A program made the translations under genes and the position numbers. Positions 17,350 to 25,780 of a DNA stretch of 39,426 nucleotides are shown one piece after another (position 1 is the stretch's first letter; each line of letters begins with the position of its first letter). The notes below the pieces were generated by a model, which saw nothing but the letters and a program-made list of their open reading frames with translations, did not search any database and was not told the origin of the DNA. The stretch covers positions 1 through 39,426 of the forward strand of contig NZ_JBHRXI010000051.1 of NCBI RefSeq assembly GCF_042648365.1. Reading direction: 5' to 3'. This DNA comes from Lutimaribacter_A marinistellae. Its GTDB lineage: Bacteria; Pseudomonadota; Alphaproteobacteria; Rhodobacterales; Rhodobacteraceae.

Positions 17350-18963
17350 CCAATGTTCATATCCGACCTGGGCGGCGGTCTCTTCGACGGGGCTCACCTT
17401 GTTCAGAACTTCGAGATGCTGAACCCATCCCGAACGCTATTTCGCAAATATGTCGACCTTTATCGGGATATCGACCAAGGGCCTGACCGGTTTCTGGAGT
17501 TCGAACGTTGGTGGGGCGGCTATTTCCTGATGACCGAGGCCGAGATCCGCTGGATCGTCGAACAACTGTTCATCGGCAACCGGCTCGTCAAGAACGAGGC
17601 ACGACTCGAACCCGGCCGCCCGATCGACCTCAAGCAGATACATGCGCCTATCATCGTTTTCGCCAGCCACGGGGACAACATCACCCCGCCGCAACAAGCA
17701 TTGAACTGGATATCGGAATCCTATGCCGACACTGACGAGATCCGCATTCGGGGCCAGCGCATTATCTATATGGTTCATGAACAGGTTGGCCATCTTGGCA
17801 TCTTCGTATCGTCCTCGGTAGCGCAGAAAGAACATTCCGAGGTCGCCACGACCCTCGACACGATCGCCTCGCTGGCACCGGGCCTGTACGAGATGAAGAT
17901 CGAGCATTTCGAAGGCGACGTAGATAACCGCCGTTTTGTCGTGAGCCTTGCCGAAAGGGCGCTGGACCACATTCGCCAATTGGACGATGGGGTCGACGAC
18001 GAACGGCCCTTTGCTGCCGTGGCAAGAGCGTCCGAGGTACAGGCGCAGGCCTATGACCTGATGGTTCGCCCGTGGATCAAGGCTGCCGTCACCCCGACAA
18101 TGGCCGAGATGAGCCGATCCTTGCACCCGCAACGCATGCAGCGGGCGATCTTCGCGACCCGGAACCCGGCGATGAAACCGGTTCAGCAGTCCGCCCAAAA
18201 GGTGCGAGCTGAAAGACGGCCAACGACCAGCGACAACCCGTTCCTCGCCGCCGAGGCGACCTGGACCGAGATGGTAACCCAAGCCATCGACCTATGGCGG
18301 GACCAACGCGACATGGCGTATGAGCTGACCTTCCATACGCTTTGGGGCACGCCATGGGCACGGCTCTTTGGCCGGGGTCACGAAATGCGCCGTTCGCTGA
18401 AGGACCCGACCGAGTTGCGAACAGCGCCGGAAGTGTCCAAGGCCATCGATAAGATCGGCAAGGGCGGATTCATCGAAGCGGTCGTCCGCATCCTCGTACT
18501 TCTGGCAAACAACGGCGGCGGAGTGCGTCGCGACCGGCTTGAGTGCTCGAACCGGGTCCTGACGATGGACGAGCCTTTTGCCTCGCTGTCGGACGAGGAA
18601 CGCTCAGCCATCATCCACGAGCAGTCTCTGATCTCGACCTATGAGCCGGACCGGGTGGTTGCGACATTGCCGGAGTTGCTCGCCGACATGAAACAGCGTC
18701 AACTGGCCCTGGAAGTGGCGCAGTACATCGCAGGCTCGGTTGACGAAATGGCGCCACACACATTGGTGCTGTTCCAACGCTTGCGCGAGGTGTTGTGCCT
18801 GCCGCCGTTTACCGGTGATATCAAGAATGATCCGCTTGCCCCGGCACACGCGGACAAACCTCTACCAGTCCCTCCTGAAATGGTGAAGAACGCCGCGCTG
18901 TCCGGCAAGGCGAGGTCGGCGACCGGCACAAGGTCGAAGTCGAACCCGGAGGCTGCGGAGTGA
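17347..18963 (+). CDS. C-terminal half of split DUF3141 protein (acid/histidine half)
   Basis: The frame continues for 538 codons after the TGA, starting at GTG 17347 or ATG 17353. It carries the rest of the hydrolase fold: ERWWGGYFLMTEAEIRWIV, APIIVFASHGDNITPP with the likely catalytic Asp, and MVHEQVGHLG with the likely catalytic His. A long helical C-terminal region of the DUF3141 type follows. It ends in a basic, low-complexity tail. Codon usage and reading-frame quality do not decay after the stop, so any loss of function is recent or the half is still made. Confidence 0.6.
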   Translation: MPMFISDLGGGLFDGAHLVQNFEMLNPSRTLFRKYVDLYRDIDQGPDRFLEFERWWGGYFLMTEAEIRWIVEQLFIGNRLVKNEARLEPGRPIDLKQIHAPIIVFASHGDNITPPQQALNWISESYADTDEIRIRGQRIIYMVHEQVGHLGIFVSSSVAQKEHSEVATTLDTIASLAPGLYEMKIEHFEGDVDNRRFVVSLAERALDHIRQLDDGVDDERPFAAVARASEVQAQAYDLMVRPWIKAAVTPTMAEMSRSLHPQRMQRAIFATRNPAMKPVQQSAQKVRAERRPTTSDNPFLAAEATWTEMVTQAIDLWRDQRDMAYELTFHTLWGTPWARLFGRGHEMRRSLKDPTELRTAPEVSKAIDKIGKGGFIEAVVRILVLLANNGGGVRRDRLECSNRVLTMDEPFASLSDEERSAIIHEQSLISTYEPDRVVATLPELLADMKQRQLALEVAQYIAGSVDEMAPHTLVLFQRLREVLCLPPFTGDIKNDPLAPAHADKPLPVPPEMVKNAALSGKARSATGTRSKSNPEAAE

Positions 18964-19144
18964 AGATGGCGAGCCATCGCTTGGGTGGTGTGCGTAGGTC
19001 AGCCGTGCTTAAGTTCGCTCCGGCCCTTTTCGGTCCGTGTACGCAATTCCAAAAAGATCATCGACAACGGCGTTAAAGCCATCAGGGACTACGGCCCGCG
19101 ACGCACCTGTGGTGTGGCTTAGTTCAATTGAGCTGAGCTACGGA

Positions 19145-19169
19145 TGGGCCGCCACGCAGCGGCGGCCCA
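19145..19169. terminator. Hairpin between convergent DUF3141 and arcC genes
   Basis: TGGGCCGCC (19145-19153) and GGCGGCCCA (19161-19169) form a perfect nine-base-pair GC-rich stem with a seven-base loop. It lies five bases beyond the arcC stop on the - strand. The + strand side continues TCTTTC and the - strand side has no T run, so this is an imperfect intrinsic terminator that could act in both directions. The rest of 18964-19144 holds no gene I can support. Confidence 0.6.
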
Positions 19170-19174
19170 GTCTT

Positions 19175-20113
19175 TCAGTGAAACTGGGTCGAACCCGCAT
19201 CCAAGGACACTGTCGTTCCCTTTTCTCCACGTACAGCGGCGGGAACGTCGGCCAAGGCGCAGATGATTGCTCGACCGCCGGTCGTCCGTACAAAATCCTG
19301 CGCAGCCTCGACTTTGGGTCCCATTGAACCGGCAGGAAACTCGTAGGCATCCAGCGCATCGGGCGTTGCCGACTTGATAGCCTTCTGATCGGGCGTACCG
19401 AACCCGAGAAAGACCGCAGGTGCGTCTGTCGCGATGACGAAGAAGTCTGCGCCCAGATCCTTGGCCAACAGGCTCGACGAGCGGTCCTTGTCGACCACGG
19501 CCTCGACCCCAATCAACTTTCGATCGGCGTCGGGATCATACATCGTCGGGATACCGCCACCACCAGCGGCGATCACCGTCATATCGGCCTCGAGAAGCTT
19601 CTTGATCGGTTCGATCTGGAAAATGCGCTTGGGCAAGGGTGATGGCACCACCCGACGCCAGTAGTCGCCATCCTGCTTCACAATCCAGCCCTTCTCGGCG
19701 GCTTCCTTTTCGGCCTCTTCTCTGGAGTAGACCTGGCCGACAAACTTGGTCGGATCGCGAAACGCTGGATCCTCAGGGTCGACCTCCACCATGGTCAGAA
19801 GAGTCGCGAGGTGATGCTCGAACGGCAGCACGTTGCCGAGCTCCTGCTCGATCATGTATCCGATCATACCTTCGGTTTCGGCCCCCAGAACATCCAGCGG
19901 ATACTCCTCGACCTCGTCATAGGCGATCTCCTGAAGGGCCAGCATTCCGACCTGCGGGCCGTTTCCATGGGTGATGACGGTTTCATGCTCTTTGCAAAGC
20001 GGTGCCAGGGCTTCGGCGGCAATCCGGGCGTTGGCCCTTTGATTGTCCGCCGTCATTTCCTGTTCCCGCTTTAACAGAGCATTGCCGCCCAACGCGACAA
20101 CGACTCGTCCCAT
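19175..20113 (-). CDS. arcC: Carbamate kinase
   Basis: This 312-residue cytosolic enzyme transfers phosphate from carbamoyl phosphate to ADP, the ATP-yielding last step of the arginine deiminase pathway; the other product breaks down to ammonia and CO2. The amino-acid-kinase signature is clear: VVALGGNALL at the N-terminus, THGNGPQVG, AAGGGGIPT, and a KDRSSSLLA stretch. The length fits the family (about 310). The ATG at 20113 lies three bases after the arcB stop, with GGGGG eight bases upstream inside arcB. It is the last gene of the operon and is followed by a GC-rich hairpin. Confidence 0.96.
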   Translation of the reverse strand: MGRVVVALGGNALLKREQEMTADNQRANARIAAEALAPLCKEHETVITHGNGPQVGMLALQEIAYDEVEEYPLDVLGAETEGMIGYMIEQELGNVLPFEHHLATLLTMVEVDPEDPAFRDPTKFVGQVYSREEAEKEAAEKGWIVKQDGDYWRRVVPSPLPKRIFQIEPIKKLLEADMTVIAAGGGGIPTMYDPDADRKLIGVEAVVDKDRSSSLLAKDLGADFFVIATDAPAVFLGFGTPDQKAIKSATPDALDAYEFPAGSMGPKVEAAQDFVRTTGGRAIICALADVPAAVRGEKGTTVSLDAGSTQFH

Positions 20114-20116
20114 GGA

Positions 20117-21115
20117 TCATGCCCCCAGCGTGGCGACAAGGATCGCCTTGATGGTATGCATACGGTTTTCGGCTTGCTCGAAGGCGACATTTATGTCGCT
20201 CTCGAAGACCTCTTCGGTAACCTCCATTTCGGTTATGCCGAACTGATCGTGGATGTCGCGTCCTACCTTTGTTTCGAGATTGTGGAATGCGGGCAGGCAA
20301 TGCATGAACTTGACGTTCGGGTTACCCGTCTTCTTCATCATGTCCATGTTCACCTGGTAAGGGGTCAGCAATTCGATCCGCTCTTTCCAGACCTCCTTGG
20401 GCTCACCCATCGAAACCCACACGTCGGTGTGAACGAAATCAGCGCCTTCGACGGCCGAGATATCGTCGGTGATGGTGACCCGCGCTCCGGATTTCTCGGC
20501 TCGCTCCATCGCCAGTTTCTGCACGTCGTCGTGTGGCTGGGTATTCTTGGGCGAGATCATCCGCACGTCGCAGCCCATCAAGGCGCCCAGCATCAGGAGA
20601 GAGTTGCCCATGTTGGACCGCGCGTCACCGGAATATGCATAGACGATGTCCTTGCGTGGTTTGTCGGCGTGCTCGATCATCGTCAGCATATCAGCCAGCA
20701 TCTGGGTCGGATGCCAGTCGTCCGTGAGGCCATTATAAACAGGTACGCCGGCATATTCCGCGAGCGTTTCCACCATGTCCTGGCCAGCGCCACGGAACTC
20801 GATCCCGTCGAACATACGGCCCAGAACCCGCGCTGTGTCCTTCATCGACTCCTTGTGACCGATCTGGCTCCCCGATGGATCGAGATAGGTGATGTTCGCT
20901 CCCTGATCATACGCGGCCACCTCGAAGGCGCAGCGTGTTCGGGTCGAAGTTTTCTCGAAGATCAGGCAGATGTTCTTGCCTTTCAGCGATTGCTGCTCCG
21001 ATCGGGCATATTTTGCGCGCTTCAGGTCACGGGCGAGGTCCAGAAGATAGAGCATCTCACGCTGCGAGAAGTCGGCGATCTTGAGGTAGCTGCGGCCTTT
21101 GAGATTGAATGCCAT
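20117..21115 (-). CDS. arcB: Ornithine carbamoyltransferase (catabolic type)
   Basis: This 332-residue enzyme splits citrulline with phosphate to ornithine and carbamoyl phosphate in this pathway. The carbamoyl phosphate motif STRTR is at 57-61, with SMKDTARVLGRMFDG following, HPTQMLAD downstream of it, and the ornithine-site HCLP at 272-275. The ATG at 21115 is chosen because AAGGAGA precedes it and family members start at this point; the frame is open further upstream without homology. The sequence alone does not distinguish anabolic ArgF from catabolic ArcB. Its place between arcA and arcC argues for the catabolic role. Confidence 0.95.
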   Translation of the reverse strand: MAFNLKGRSYLKIADFSQREMLYLLDLARDLKRAKYARSEQQSLKGKNICLIFEKTSTRTRCAFEVAAYDQGANITYLDPSGSQIGHKESMKDTARVLGRMFDGIEFRGAGQDMVETLAEYAGVPVYNGLTDDWHPTQMLADMLTMIEHADKPRKDIVYAYSGDARSNMGNSLLMLGALMGCDVRMISPKNTQPHDDVQKLAMERAEKSGARVTITDDISAVEGADFVHTDVWVSMGEPKEVWKERIELLTPYQVNMDMMKKTGNPNVKFMHCLPAFHNLETKVGRDIHDQFGITEMEVTEEVFESDINVAFEQAENRMHTIKAILVATLGA

Positions 21116-21139
21116 GGTTGTCTCTCCTTGACGAAAGCA

Positions 21140-21162
21140 GGAGGTGCCAACACGGCGCCTCC
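21140..21162 (-). promoter_or_regulatory. Intercistronic stem-loop between arcA and arcB
   Basis: GGAGGTGCC and GGCGCCTCC pair in a nine-base-pair stem with one G-U type pair and a five-base loop, between the arcA stop and the arcB Shine-Dalgarno. With no T run it is unlikely to terminate. It may mark an RNA processing or stabilisation site that adjusts arcA and arcB levels. Confidence 0.45.
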
Positions 21163-21171
21163 CGACGAAAA

Positions 21172-22398
21172 TCAGTATGCAGGATCGCGGTCGATCGGGC
21201 AGGTCATGCAGTGTCCGCCGCCGCGTCCACGGCCGAGCTCCTGGCCCGATATCTCGATGACCTCGACCCCCGCGTCGCGCATCAGCTTGTTGGTATGGGT
21301 GTTTCGGGCATAGCCAACGACGACACCCGGCGAGAGCGCGACCACGTTGTTGCCGTCGTCCCATTGTTCGCGTTCGGCCTGAAACTCGTTGCCACCGGTT
21401 GCGATCACTTCAAGCGAATTGAGGCCCAACGCCTCTTTGTAGACATCGAAGAGGTGACCCTTTTCTCGGACGACATCGACGTGTTTCTTGTCGTCGGGCC
21501 GCAGCGAAAAGCACGTGATCTCGTCGGCGACCTCGGCAAAGGCCGTTACCTTGTCGTGATCGAGGCAGGTGAAGACGGTGTCGAGATGCATGGCGGCGCG
21601 GCTTTTGGGCATGGCACAGGCCACAACCCGCTCGGCGCCCCCCTTCTCGAACAACGCTGCCGCAACCTGCATCACCGCCTGACGCGTGGTGCGTTCGCCC
21701 ATGCCAATGAAGACGACCCCCTTGCCGACTGGCTGTACATCGCCCCCTTCGACCGAGGCGCGCGCGAAATCCTCGTCGCTGTCGCCCCACCAGATATCGA
21801 ACTCGGCGTCTTTGAACATCGGGTGGTACTTGTACACTGTCCGCTGAATGAGTGTTTCCGGCTTGCGGGCGGGCCAGAACATCGGGTTGCAGGTCACGCC
21901 ATTGTAGATCCAGCATGATGGATCACGCTGAAACTGGGCATTGGGAACCGCCGGTGTGATAAAGTCGCCCGCCGATACGGCTCGGGCCATTTCGTTTGGC
22001 AGGATCGCGTCCGGTATATCTTGAACAATGATACCGCCGAGCATGTGGCGCGCCAGCAGCTTGCTGCTCATCTCATTCAACCACGGCCGCATCTCGACAG
22101 CCAACATTGGTCCCACCATGTTCGGCGTAATGAGACGGTCCAGCATGAAGGCACGCGCCGCCGAGTCGGACTCCAGCGCCTGCGCCAGCAAGTCCTGTAT
22201 ATCATAAACCTCAACCCCGCGCTCGCGCATCAGGGAACAGAACTCCGCATGATCGCGGCGGGCCTGTTCCACCCAGATCACGTCGTCGAACAGCAGTTCT
22301 TCGCAGTTGCGGGGGGTCAGGCGATCATGCGCCAAAGACGGGCGCGATACGATCACCTTGTTCAGTTTTCCAATTTCCGAATGAACACCGAATTTCAC
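21172..22398 (-). CDS. arcA: Arginine deiminase
   Basis: This 408-residue cytosolic enzyme hydrolyses arginine to citrulline and ammonia, the first step of the pathway. Family motifs are present: FDDVIWVEQARRDH, a GGDVQP segment, ERTTRQAV, HLDTVFTCLD, GGNEFQAEREQWDDGNN, and the C-terminal GRGRGGGHCMTCP with catalytic Cys397. Length matches bacterial ArcA (about 405-415). The start is GTG 22398 with GGGAGA seven bases before it. The GTG lies three bases after the stop of the antiporter gene. The other two key residues of the triad-like site, His and Glu, fall in the HLDTVFTCLD and NEFQAE regions. Confidence 0.97.
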   Translation of the reverse strand: MKFGVHSEIGKLNKVIVSRPSLAHDRLTPRNCEELLFDDVIWVEQARRDHAEFCSLMRERGVEVYDIQDLLAQALESDSAARAFMLDRLITPNMVGPMLAVEMRPWLNEMSSKLLARHMLGGIIVQDIPDAILPNEMARAVSAGDFITPAVPNAQFQRDPSCWIYNGVTCNPMFWPARKPETLIQRTVYKYHPMFKDAEFDIWWGDSDEDFARASVEGGDVQPVGKGVVFIGMGERTTRQAVMQVAAALFEKGGAERVVACAMPKSRAAMHLDTVFTCLDHDKVTAFAEVADEITCFSLRPDDKKHVDVVREKGHLFDVYKEALGLNSLEVIATGGNEFQAEREQWDDGNNVVALSPGVVVGYARNTHTNKLMRDAGVEVIEISGQELGRGRGGGHCMTCPIDRDPAY

Positions 22399-22401
22399 AG
22401 T

Positions 22402-23775
22402 CTATCTCCCGTCCGAAAAGGTAACTTGTGTCTCGACCCTGTCCCGGACCTGACTCCATCGCAGCCAGACATGTATGGGTACACCCAACAACAACAGGAC
22501 AAATCCGAGCAGTACAGTCTGCGCTCCGGACCCGATCAGGGCCCAGATCGAATATGTGAAGCCCAACAAACCCAGAACCGCCACTTTTGCGAGTTCCGCT
22601 CCGCGAAGCACCTCCCCGCCATTGGCACGGATAAGGACCTCGGCCACCGCGCAGAAAGCATAAGGCAGAAGGCTGGCCATCACCGCGAGCAAAATGATGA
22701 AGTTGAACGCGGCAACCAGACCCTGGGCAAAGTTCATCACGATCAGGACCGAGGCCAGCAAGTTCGAGAGGATCAGCGCGTTTGCCGGTGTCCCGAATTT
22801 CGAGATACGACCAAGGGCCTCGGGGAACACACGATCAAGAGCTGCGCCATATGGCACCTGCCCGCTCAAAAGGGTGAACCCGTTGAGCGTGCCGAAGGTC
22901 GAGATCACGGCGCCTATGGCAACCAGAGAGCCTCCGACCGAGCCGAACATGACCGAAGCCACATCCGCCAGCGGCGCTGCAGATCCTGCCAGCTGCGCAG
23001 CAGGCACCACGCCGAGCGAAACCGCCGTTACCGAGATGTAAACGACTGCCGCGATCAGCACGCCGATGATCGTCGCTCGCGGAATCGTCTTTTCAGGCTC
23101 GATCACGTCGCCGGAGGGTACTGTCGCGCTTTCCAGCCCCAGATAGGCCCAAAGGGTCAGGGCTGCAGCCGCCGATATCGCCGCGACGTTCGACATCTCG
23201 CTCTGGTTCGCGGGTGAAAAGTTCGCACTGTCGATCCAGAACAGGCCAAGTACGGCGATCAGGACAAGCGGCACCAGCTTGAGCACCGTGGTGACGATCT
23301 GCACCGCGCCAGCCTCCTCGACTCCTCGAATGTTGACCAGCGTGAGCCCCCAGATGGCGATCAGCGCCGCGGCAAGACTGTACATCTGGCTTTCGCCAAT
23401 AGCGGGAACAAGGAAACCGAGATAACCCACAAGAGCAACCGCAACGGCGGCATTCCCGGTCCACAACGCGATCCAGTAGCCCCAGGCGATCAGGAAGCCC
23501 GCGAAATCACCGAATGCTTCCTGGCTATACGCGTATGGCCCACCGGGCTTTGTAACGGTGCGTGACAGCCGCCCGAAGATGATGGCCAGAACCAGCGCCC
23601 CCAGCGAGGTCAGCACCCACCCACCCAACGCGATCGGACCAAAAGGCGCCAAAGAAGCTGGCAGAAGAAAGATGCCCGAACCGATCATGTTACCGACCAC
23701 AAGCGCCGTACAGGCCACCAGCCCCAGCCCCTTTACGGGTTGGGATTGACTGGGCGCTTGAACCTCAATGGTCAC
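22402..23775 (-). CDS. APC-superfamily arginine/ornithine antiporter, AdiC/PotE-like
   Basis: This 457-residue inner-membrane protein has about 12 hydrophobic helices. It resembles E. coli AdiC in key places: GNMIGSGIF in helix 1 (substrate-carboxylate binding), WIALWTGN in helix 3 (conserved Asn), and TLWAYLGLESA in helix 6 (the gating Trp). The substrate-stacking Trp of AdiC helix 8 (GGWTLL) is Phe here (NGFTLL), which may alter specificity. With arcA directly downstream, arginine-for-ornithine exchange is the likely job. The start is GTG 23775 with GGAG eight bases upstream. It is the second transporter of the operon. Confidence 0.88.
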   Translation of the reverse strand: MTIEVQAPSQSQPVKGLGLVACTALVVGNMIGSGIFLLPASLAPFGPIALGGWVLTSLGALVLAIIFGRLSRTVTKPGGPYAYSQEAFGDFAGFLIAWGYWIALWTGNAAVAVALVGYLGFLVPAIGESQMYSLAAALIAIWGLTLVNIRGVEEAGAVQIVTTVLKLVPLVLIAVLGLFWIDSANFSPANQSEMSNVAAISAAAALTLWAYLGLESATVPSGDVIEPEKTIPRATIIGVLIAAVVYISVTAVSLGVVPAAQLAGSAAPLADVASVMFGSVGGSLVAIGAVISTFGTLNGFTLLSGQVPYGAALDRVFPEALGRISKFGTPANALILSNLLASVLIVMNFAQGLVAAFNFIILLAVMASLLPYAFCAVAEVLIRANGGEVLRGAELAKVAVLGLLGFTYSIWALIGSGAQTVLLGFVLLLLGVPIHVWLRWSQVRDRVETQVTFSDGR

Positions 23776-23796
23776 GACATGATCTCCGGGCCGGGC

Positions 23797-25293
23797 TCAG
23801 TTCTGCGGGTCGGAGGATTGTTGCTGTTCGCTCACCACCCCGTCACCGGTCGCAACGGGCGCTGCGTCCGAACCCAAGGCTCCGACGCTCAAAGCCGCGA
23901 CGACGATGATTGCGAGGATCAAAAGCAGCGGGGCGACGAAGCGCAACCAGCGATCATAGGAAATCTTGCCGATGGCCAGACCGCCCATCACGACGGCAAA
24001 AGTCGGGTTGAACAGGTTCACCCATCCGGACGCTGACTGGTACGCAGTGACGACAAGATCCCGCCCGACGCCGGCGAAATCCGACAGGGGTGCAAGGATC
24101 GGCATGGTTAGAACGGCAAGGCCCGAGGAGGACGGCACCAGAAACGACAGGATGATGTTCACACCAAACATCGTGTTGATGAAAGCGATCTCGCCGAGGC
24201 CACCAAAGACGCCTTCGAGCGCGTTCAGGATCGTGTGCGTGATCTGCCCGTCATCCATGACCACCACGATGCCGCGCGCCACACCGATGATAAGGGCCAC
24301 ACCCAGAAGATCGCGCGCTCCGTCGACGAAGGCGTCGATGAACTCGCCTTCGCTGAGCGATGTCTCGGATGAGAACCAGCCGACAACCCAGACCAGTATC
24401 GACATGCCGAGGAAAAGGGCGGACATTTCACCCATCCACCAGCCCTGTGCAATGACACCCCACAACATGATGACGAATGTCAGACCGAAGAGCATGAGGA
24501 TGATGCCGCGCATGCGGGTGAACTCGGGCAATGCGCCTTGTTCGGCGCCGCCGAGGAAAGCTTCGCGATGTTCTTCCAGTTGATCATAGACGAGGGAGTT
24601 CGAGGCATCGTCCTTTACCCGCTTGGCGTACCGCATGACATATGCAATCCCCGCGGCAAGGCAGGAGGCAAGGATGACCAGCCTCAACACGATGCCGTCC
24701 CCCAAGGACACACCAGCAGCGTCGGATGCGATTCCCGTGGCAAAGGCATTGGCCGTCGATCCAAGTGTGCCGATACCCGCACCCAGCATGATAGTCGCAA
24801 CCGCCGTCAGGGAGTCATATCCGGCCCGCAGCATGATCGGAATGACGATCGCGTAGAAAGCAAGGCTTTCCTCGGCCATGCCATAGGTCGTTCCGCCAGC
24901 GGCGAAAGCAGTCATCAGGATCGGGATCATTAGGATCTCGCGCCCCTTGAGCGCCGTCAGTAAGCCACCGATCCCCGCATCGATCGCCCCGGTGCGCGTG
25001 ACCACCATCAGGAACCCCCCGATGATCAGAACGAACAGCGCCACGTCGATTGCGTTCGCGGTGTAGGAAACGGGGTCATACAACCCCTTGATAGGGGCCA
25101 TGAGGACATCAACCCAACCTTGCGGGTTGGATTCGACTTCCTTGTACGTTCCCGGAACCGGCGTCTCGCGGCCAAGCGCTTCGTTCATCGACATGTCGTA
25201 AAGACCAGCCGGAATGATCCACGTCATCACTGCAACTACGGCAATGAGAATGAACAGGATCGTGAACGCGCTGGGGAATTTGAAACCGGACAT
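23797..25293 (-). CDS. YfcC/DcuC-family transporter, probable arginine or ornithine carrier
   Basis: This 498-residue protein has about 12 membrane segments and matches the C4-dicarboxylate anaerobic carrier (DcuC/YfcC) fold. Recognisable stretches include TWIIPAGLYD near the N-terminus, IGGFLMVVTRTGAID, GTTYGMAEESLAFY and FLVPSSSGLAVLTMPI. Members next to arginine deiminase genes are thought to exchange basic amino acids, despite the family name. An acidic and Gln-rich tail ends the protein. The ATG at 25293 has GGTGG six bases upstream. It is the first gene of the arc operon, so the operon promoter should lie in the 487-base region upstream. Confidence 0.85.
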   Translation of the reverse strand: MSGFKFPSAFTILFILIAVVAVMTWIIPAGLYDMSMNEALGRETPVPGTYKEVESNPQGWVDVLMAPIKGLYDPVSYTANAIDVALFVLIIGGFLMVVTRTGAIDAGIGGLLTALKGREILMIPILMTAFAAGGTTYGMAEESLAFYAIVIPIMLRAGYDSLTAVATIMLGAGIGTLGSTANAFATGIASDAAGVSLGDGIVLRLVILASCLAAGIAYVMRYAKRVKDDASNSLVYDQLEEHREAFLGGAEQGALPEFTRMRGIILMLFGLTFVIMLWGVIAQGWWMGEMSALFLGMSILVWVVGWFSSETSLSEGEFIDAFVDGARDLLGVALIIGVARGIVVVMDDGQITHTILNALEGVFGGLGEIAFINTMFGVNIILSFLVPSSSGLAVLTMPILAPLSDFAGVGRDLVVTAYQSASGWVNLFNPTFAVVMGGLAIGKISYDRWLRFVAPLLLILAIIVVAALSVGALGSDAAPVATGDGVVSEQQQSSDPQN

Positions 25294-25780
25294 GGAGCCA
25301 CCATCCCTTTGTAATGCAATGCGACTTTAACCGTAACTTCGCGAGGCGACGGATTCGTGACAGCCGCATTTCTCTACCACCGAACCCGTGCCGCAGCCGG
25401 AAGCATGCAAACATGACGAGACCCGACCGCATGGAATTAACGGTAAAGGACACGGAGGCGTTTGTCACAAAATCATTGTGAAAATACCCGCAAAGGAAGA
25501 GTGGTCCATCTCCCCAAGGTGACGGGATCCGACGAACGCGACTAAGCTCGCCTTGTCTCTATCGGCAAGTGATCAGGCACAGTTGATCCGTCGCCGGGGA
25601 TGAACGGGTGCGCGGGTTTACATGATGCTCACCAAACGTCAAATCCGTCAGGATCGTAAGCGGTCGCAGAGCAGGTAAGTACCGGTGTGCTTGTCGAGTA
25701 ACCGGATCTAGCTTTCGGACTGCATCAACAAAAACACCGCATTTCGTCGATCGGACAGACGCCTTAAGCCCTCTCGCAGT
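25294..25780. other. 487-base intergenic region between the arc operon and the V-ATPase operon
   Basis: I see no gene, tRNA or strong terminator here. It must contain the arc operon promoter (- strand) and the 3' end of the V-ATPase transcript. A palindrome at 25465-25481 is the main signal. A weak - strand promoter fit is GTGACA, 17 bases, TACCGT just beside that palindrome. No TTGAT-N4-ATCAA (FNR/ANR) box was found, although arc operons are often under FNR-type control. Confidence 0.6.
25465..25481. promoter_or_regulatory. Perfect palindrome TCACAA-N5-TTGTGA, candidate operator of the arc operon
   Basis: Six-base arms with a five-base centre (AATCA) lie about 170 bases upstream of the first arc gene. 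They overlap the -35 region of a weak predicted - strand promoter. The half-sites are in the reverse order to a CRP site, so this is not CRP. The binding protein is unknown. Confidence 0.4.

Larger units (their letters stand above)
16456..18963 (+). pseudogene. DUF3141 alpha/beta-hydrolase gene interrupted by an in-frame TGA
   Basis: The frame reads as one DUF3141 protein of 836 codons except for a TGA at codon 297 (17344-17346). Both sides belong to the same family and the frame does not change. I recall relatives reading GGTW here, so one G-to-A change from TGG explains it. The hydrolase core is related to PHA synthases: lipase-like box GNCQGG with Cys247, Asp407 in SHGDN, and His446 in QVGHLG. 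The TGA separates Cys247 from the other two. The start is GTG at 16456 with GGAG seven bases upstream, overlapping the fabI-like stop. The C-terminal part (about 500-836) is helical and of unknown function. It could be a recent pseudogene, a gene split into two translated parts, or a sequencing error. Confidence 0.8.

Noticed and set aside
19105..19146. tRNA-like GTAGCTCAG sequence on the - strand
   Set aside because: Only the D-arm-like string is present; there is no acceptor stem, anticodon arm or T-loop GTTCGA at the right spacing.
25465..25481. CRP or FNR binding site upstream of the arc operon
   Set aside because: Half-sites are TCACAA then TTGTGA, the reverse order of CRP (TGTGA-N6-TCACA), and it does not match TTGAT-N4-ATCAA.
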